NCBI RefSeq assembly: GCF_018687715.1
Contig: NC_056752.1
Span: forward strand, 7,413,501 to 7,477,500
Origin: Carya illinoinensis
Taxonomy: Eukaryota; Streptophyta; Magnoliopsida; Fagales; Juglandaceae
DNA: 64,000 nt
Reading direction: 5' to 3'
The position numbers and the translations under genes are program-made. Shown here piece after piece: positions 59,865 through 64,000 of the stretch; the stretch's first letter is position 1; every line of letters starts with the position of its first letter. The notes below the pieces were generated by a model, which worked only from the letters and a program-made list of their open reading frames with translations, was not told the DNA's origin and searched no databases.

Positions 59865-62230
59865 TCATGGAATCATCTGAATCTTCTCAATGAAGCTGAG
59901 CATTGTTTCCAGCGGTTTACCATCTGCACAGAAAGAGAGGGAATTGAAAAGTTAATAGATCTTACTTTTAATTATTAGTCCTAGCCCCGAGTACTCGATA
60001 TTTTGGTAAAATGAAAGTGCAAGGCCCCAAGGAAGGTCCTAGCTACGTATAAATCTACAGAAAAGACTGAACTTCTTATACTCAATCCAGGATATATCCG
60101 CAATATGTCAAACACTTTCTTCAAATTCACAAATCATAATCTTCCTTTCTAGCTCTGTGGTTTTGTGTAAAGCCTTTCGGCAACTCGGGTTCGGTTCTGT
60201 TAGGATATACTAGAAAATATAGAACACATGTATGTGGCGAAAACCAAAATTCGGTACCAACCAAGTCTAGGAACGGTGTGCCCTTCGGAGTGATTGATGA
60301 CAACAGGGTCCACGAATGAATCCAGCAGAGCAGTCCCATCTGGCTTCACGATGTCTGTCTCACCTGCAGCACAAGACATGGTAATTAAGCAAAGAAAAGT
60401 GACGTCTGCTGGTGAAATCATCTCAGTCCACATAAAATTGGGATCAAATCATGGATTCAATACTGCGAGTGACTAGTAGAAATGCAGGAAGACAATCTGC
60501 ATTGAGGACCCTTTTCTATTTAACCGCAGTACCCACAGTAGGAGTCAATAACTTGCTTGACTTGCAGCAAACTTGTACCTGAGAATAATAATACATATAC
60601 ATATGTGGCTGTGTATGTGTGTGTAGGACACATTCAGTCTTCAACTTACCTATGAAGTGGAGAGATGGGCAGGTAACGGGGGATGCAAAAGCGTTGGCAG
60701 CCAGCTTAGGTGCCGCAAACTTGGATCCTCCAAGCTTAGCCCCAGATATAATGATCAGAAACTTTATCTTTGGTACCTTGGTAAGAGCCAGCCCCTGCAA
60801 ATTAACACAGGATAATTCACTTTGCACCTATGAAATGCAACATGAAGGATGCCTGAGAAATTGAAGCCGAGATCAGAGCGATTATTGAAGGTCTCAGAAG
60901 ATGTAAAGAATTGGGTTTCTCAGCCATTGATATTGAGAGCGATTCATTAGTGGTGGTTAAGTGAATTTAAAATAAATCCTGCATTGTTTGGTATCTCTGA
61001 GATTTTTGGGATGAATTGTCCTGTTTGTTGGAAAAATTTGATTATTCTATTAAACACTGTTTTAGTGAGGGAAATATGGTTGCTGATTTTTTTGCTAGAA
61101 GAGGTGCTTTCAAAGAGAATAATATGATTAGGAATGTGAGTTTATTGCCTCATGATGTCCGTGAATTGTATAGAATGGATTGGGTGGGATTGGTAGATAT
61201 TCGTGTCTCTTGATTGTTTGGTTGGGGTGTTTCTTTACTGATTTGTTTTATGGGTATTTGGATGTTTATTCAGGTGTATTTGATTGTTTTGGGAGAGTTA
61301 TTTTAGTTAATTATGATATTTTCCTTGTTACCACGATACTCCGCCACAATTGAGGCTGATTTTCAATAAACTTGGGGAGAGACCCCTCTGTACATGCGGT
61401 CGCCGACTCTTTAAAAAAAAAAAAAAAATACAAAAGATGCCTGAGAGATTAAGTCTCTTCAACACTTCTCACTACTATTTATTACTTTATTATTATTTTT
61501 CACCTACTTTTTTTACTATTCATTACTTTTTACCTACTTTTTATTACTATTCATTACTTTATTATTATTTTTCACCTACTTTTTATTACTATTCATAACT
61601 CTCCTCAACACTTCTCAACACCCAAACCCAAATTAAATTGAAAATACCAAAGCAAGTTTCTTATACCTCGGCTTGCATTCCAGGCATTGTAGCTGCTAAC
61701 ATCGCCCCCTGAAATTCATTGACCAATTTGGAAATAAATAAGAACAGAGGTAGTGAAAAACATTTTTTCTTGTTTCAGGAACAATATCGAAAGTCAGTGT
61801 TTTTCAGAACCGCACCATGGAGAAGCCCAGTACTCCATCAAAAGGACCATTCTTGATCATGTAATCTTCTACGTATGCAAGACACTCTTCAAAATTCGTA
61901 TACTCTGTATAATCCTACGATAAAACAACCATTGCAAATCAATAAAACGTACGAGCATGTCCAAAATGGAGAAAGATGAAACACTAATAATCTTTTTGGA
62001 AAAAGATGTAAAACCTCGTTGGAATGAAACCACTCGTAGTAAGGAGGGTCAAAAATGCCTTCTAAAGCGGACTTCCCTCCAGCAGGAAAAGGTGCGTCGA
62101 GGAAGACAAGGTCCAGCTTTTCGAGCACGGTTTCAGGCAATCTTCCTACGAATTTCTTGAGGATTTCACCGCTATTTCTGAACCCATGAAGGCACAAAAT
62201 TCTGGGTTTTTTCTGGGTTTGGTTCTCCAT
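59865..62230 (-). CDS. FSH-type serine hydrolase, copy B, six exons
   Basis: Exons: 62015-62230, 61816-61914, 61667-61708, 60650-60794, 60262-60363 and 59865-59923. Every exon has the same length and phase as in copy A, and the 220-residue frame is open. Catalytic elements are kept: LCLHGFRNSG, GFSMG (Ser104), FIGETD (Asp171) and GHTVPRL (His196). By hand count there are 16 amino-acid differences from copy A, none at these motifs; two fall next to the catalytic Asp (GETDIVKP instead of GETDFLKP). Intron 3 is enlarged to about 0.87 kb by a LINE RNase H fragment and a MITE-like element. Both copies may be active; if one is decaying, nothing in the coding sequence shows it. Start ATG at 62230. 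Confidence 0.92.
60860..61435 (+). mobile_element. LINE 3' fragment in intron 3 of hydrolase copy B
   Basis: Plus-strand RNase H text (EIRAIIEGLRRCKELGF, IDIESDSLVVVK, HCFSEGNMVADFFARRGA) ends in TTTCAATAAACTT and an A-run (about 61414-61430). Flanking GATGCCTGAGARATT repeats (about 60847-60861 and 61436-61450) are its target-site duplication; copy A has only one such site. Confidence 0.8.
61452..61626. mobile_element. MITE-like CACTACTATT element in intron 3 of hydrolase copy B
   Basis: CAACACTTCTCA occurs near both ends, with repeated TATTACTTTATTATTATTTT and TTTTTCACCTACTTTTTATT units between. It lies between GATTA and ATTAAATTG where copy A is continuous. Related to the element at 24608-24746. 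Confidence 0.6.
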
Positions 62231-62344
62231 CAAGCGCCAGAGATTAGAGAACTTTCTGTCCTCGATTCCGAGAAATACTCAAGAGACAAGCGCTTGAGTA
62301 GCGTAGAAGCCTTCGATAAGGATCAAACCGAAGACTTTTGGGTT

Positions 62345-62540
62345 CGGTTTGACTGTTCAGATTTTTCATCTTAAATTTAAAATTTTTATTTCGTTATTTT
62401 AATTATTTTAATTTTTTATATAAAATATAATAAATAATTTAATTTATTTTTAATTTTTTTAAATTTTAAAATAATAATATTTTAATATTTTATTTTAAAA
62501 TTTAAAATTCTTATCTTACTATCAAATCGAACCATCCATC
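62345..62540. mobile_element. AT-rich MITE-like insertion upstream of hydrolase copy B
   Basis: Contains ATATAAAATATAATAAATAA and AAATAATAATATTTTAATAT, as in the blocks near 36400 and 46780. It is absent from the matching place upstream of copy A (about 46310-46335), where the flanks GAAGACT and CATCCACACCTAA are almost adjacent. Confidence 0.6.
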
Positions 62541-62779
62541 CACACCTAAGTTCCTAATAGTATTATAAAAAAATCAATTTGTAACTCTGAAATTATTTTT
62601 TAGAGTAATTCTACATGCAGGCCACTTGCGGACGGATTCGCGCACTAATGATGATGTGGCAGCTGAAAAATTAAAAAAAAACAAAAAATTTCGGACGATT
62701 GCACTAAAGCTTCTTCCACACGCTAGTTCAGGCATTTTCCCTCCCAGGTCGTCTTGAAGCTGCTCCGAGCGACCCTGAC

Positions 62780-63030
62780 TTGAGCTCCCCGAGCGAGCAG
62801 CCTCATCTCCTCCGCACGACGATCTCATCCACACCACCTCCTCTGCGCGAGCACCTCCTCTGTGCGAGCACCTCCTTCGCACGACCATCTCCACTACAGA
62901 ACCACCTCCTTCGCGCGACCACCTCCACTGCACAACCAGCTCTTCTGCGTGAGCACCTCCAGTGCACAACCACCTCTTTTGCGTGACGACGTCAACTGCA
63001 CAACGAGCTCCTTTGCGCGACCACTTCCTG
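62780..63030. repeat. GC-rich minisatellite
   Basis: Degenerate units of about 18 bp such as CACCTCCTCTGCGCGAGC, alternating with CACCTCCACTGCACAACC, in about a dozen copies. Both strands are open over much of the array (68 and 131 codons), but the predicted products are low-complexity (repeated LREHL and similar), so I do not call a gene. Confidence 0.75.
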
Positions 63031-64000
63031 GAAATGTATAAACTCTTTTATTTAACTGTATTTAGTTCCTGGTTGTTGTAATAACGAAGGATTTGGCTTT
63101 GCCTTTTGAAAACAGAGTTACATGAAGTATCAAAACAGAGTTATATGGAGTACAAATGGACATGGTGAGACAAACTTTTATTATTATTTTTTTTTTAAAT
63201 AAGGCAAATATTGTTTAGACTTTAGCTTATGGTAAGATATTATACAAAAAAAAACCATCGCTTTTTTAATTTATTATCTTCCCAAGTTCATGCATGTCAA
63301 TGGTCGGTTGTAGCTGAAGCTGAATTCTTAACCATGAACTATTCCCACCGGTCAAAAGAATTATCCCGAGAAAAGATCTAGCCTCACGGACCCCATAATG
63401 CTTTGGTTTATGGAATGGTTTACTATATGTTTGGTTTAATGTTATGGAAAACTCTTGTTATTGTTAAGAGAATGAGAACAAAATACTTTGAATATTATAT
63501 GAATGCTTAAATGAGAACTTAAGTATATTTTCCATCAAAGGAAGGTGAGTAGGGTGTGAATAAAAAGGAATCTGACTTTGGGGGCAAGGGCTAACAATGT
63601 GGGCAACTCTTATGTCTTAAATCCAAATCATGTGCTTGCACCATCTAATAGGAACAATTTAGTCATAAATGACTGCTAGTTGTTGCTAACTAAGTTAGAA
63701 TCTATTTATGAGATCGATGGTGGATTAATTTTTTGTATTCTTAACTGAAATTATAACTTCTATTACTTCAATTTAGCTAATACTTTCATAATTTATATGT
63801 ATTAGCTATAATGCTAGCAAGCCATATATCTATGAACCTTAGTGCTGATCATATATATGACGTGGCATCACTACGTGGTGTCACGTGGTTTATTAATGCT
63901 TTTATAAATATAATTTGATGAGGACATCTAAATTTGAAATTTTCTCTGAATATTAATTTTGTTTTGACACATTTATGTTTTGAAGTATTTTGGTTTTTTT
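63031..64000. other. AT-rich spacer at the right edge
   Basis: No exon, RNA gene or clear transposon end is visible. Open frames are short and unremarkable. Confidence 0.5.

Noticed and set aside
62574..62969. 131-codon minus-strand frame in the GC-rich minisatellite
   Set aside because: Low-complexity translation produced by the tandem units, and the opposite strand is also open.
1..64000. A novel multi-gene biological system
   Set aside because: The intact genes belong to unrelated, known plant families and the remaining structure is explained by transposons and repeats; I found no cluster suggesting a new system.

Overview
The window is nuclear DNA of a flowering plant, almost certainly a woody dicot. 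Its genes have spliced exons with GT/AG borders, plant-only families (ZF-HD homeobox, GEM-like GRAM protein) and long AT-rich spacers packed with plant L1-type LINEs, a Ty1/copia element, a tRNA-derived SINE and many small MITE-like elements. Several of the AT-rich elements resemble ones I associate with Fagales such as walnut relatives; that is an impression, not a result. I see no bacterial, organellar or viral segment, no CRISPR array, no rRNA or tRNA gene, and no novel multi-gene system.

Four host genes look intact, all on the minus strand: (1) a single-exon zinc-finger homeodomain (ZF-HD) transcription factor at 1250-1984; (2) a four-exon GEM-like GRAM-domain gene at 14776-27090, whose last two introns are 6.2 and 5.15 kb; (3) and (4) two copies of a six-exon FSH-type serine hydrolase at 44608-46207 and 59865-62230. 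The two copies have identical exon structure, and I reconstructed both as open 220-residue proteins. Two host-type remnants are also present: a Myb/SANT-like tail (about 38090-38830) and an orphan C-terminal membrane-anchor exon (52743-52940).

Layout. 1-2640: ZF-HD gene and flanks. 2.6-14.7 kb: AT-rich spacer with MITE-like inverted repeats and GA/CT microsatellites. 14.8-27.1 kb: GEM-like gene; intron 3 holds LINEs nested in a LINE, intron 2 holds a SINE, a 28-bp retroelement stump and a MITE. 27.3-36.3 kb: a full-length but dead LINE flanked by a 14-bp target-site duplication, itself split by a 3.17-kb hAT-like element with its own terminal repeats and duplication. 36.3-43.3 kb: spacer, Myb-like remnant and a minus-strand LINE. 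43.3-46.3 kb: serine hydrolase copy A. 48.3-58.7 kb: copia fragment, 5'-truncated LINE, SINE, orphan exon and a complete but decayed copia element with LTRs, PBS and PPT. 59.1-62.4 kb: serine hydrolase copy B with extra insertions. 62.6-64 kb: a GC-rich minisatellite and AT-rich spacer.

The host genes do not form a pathway. The main story is a compact gene duplication later separated by retrotransposons, and a developmental-regulator-like gene stretched by nested insertions. Exon borders were placed by eye from reading frame and splice consensus; transposon edges are exact only where terminal repeats or target-site duplications could be read.
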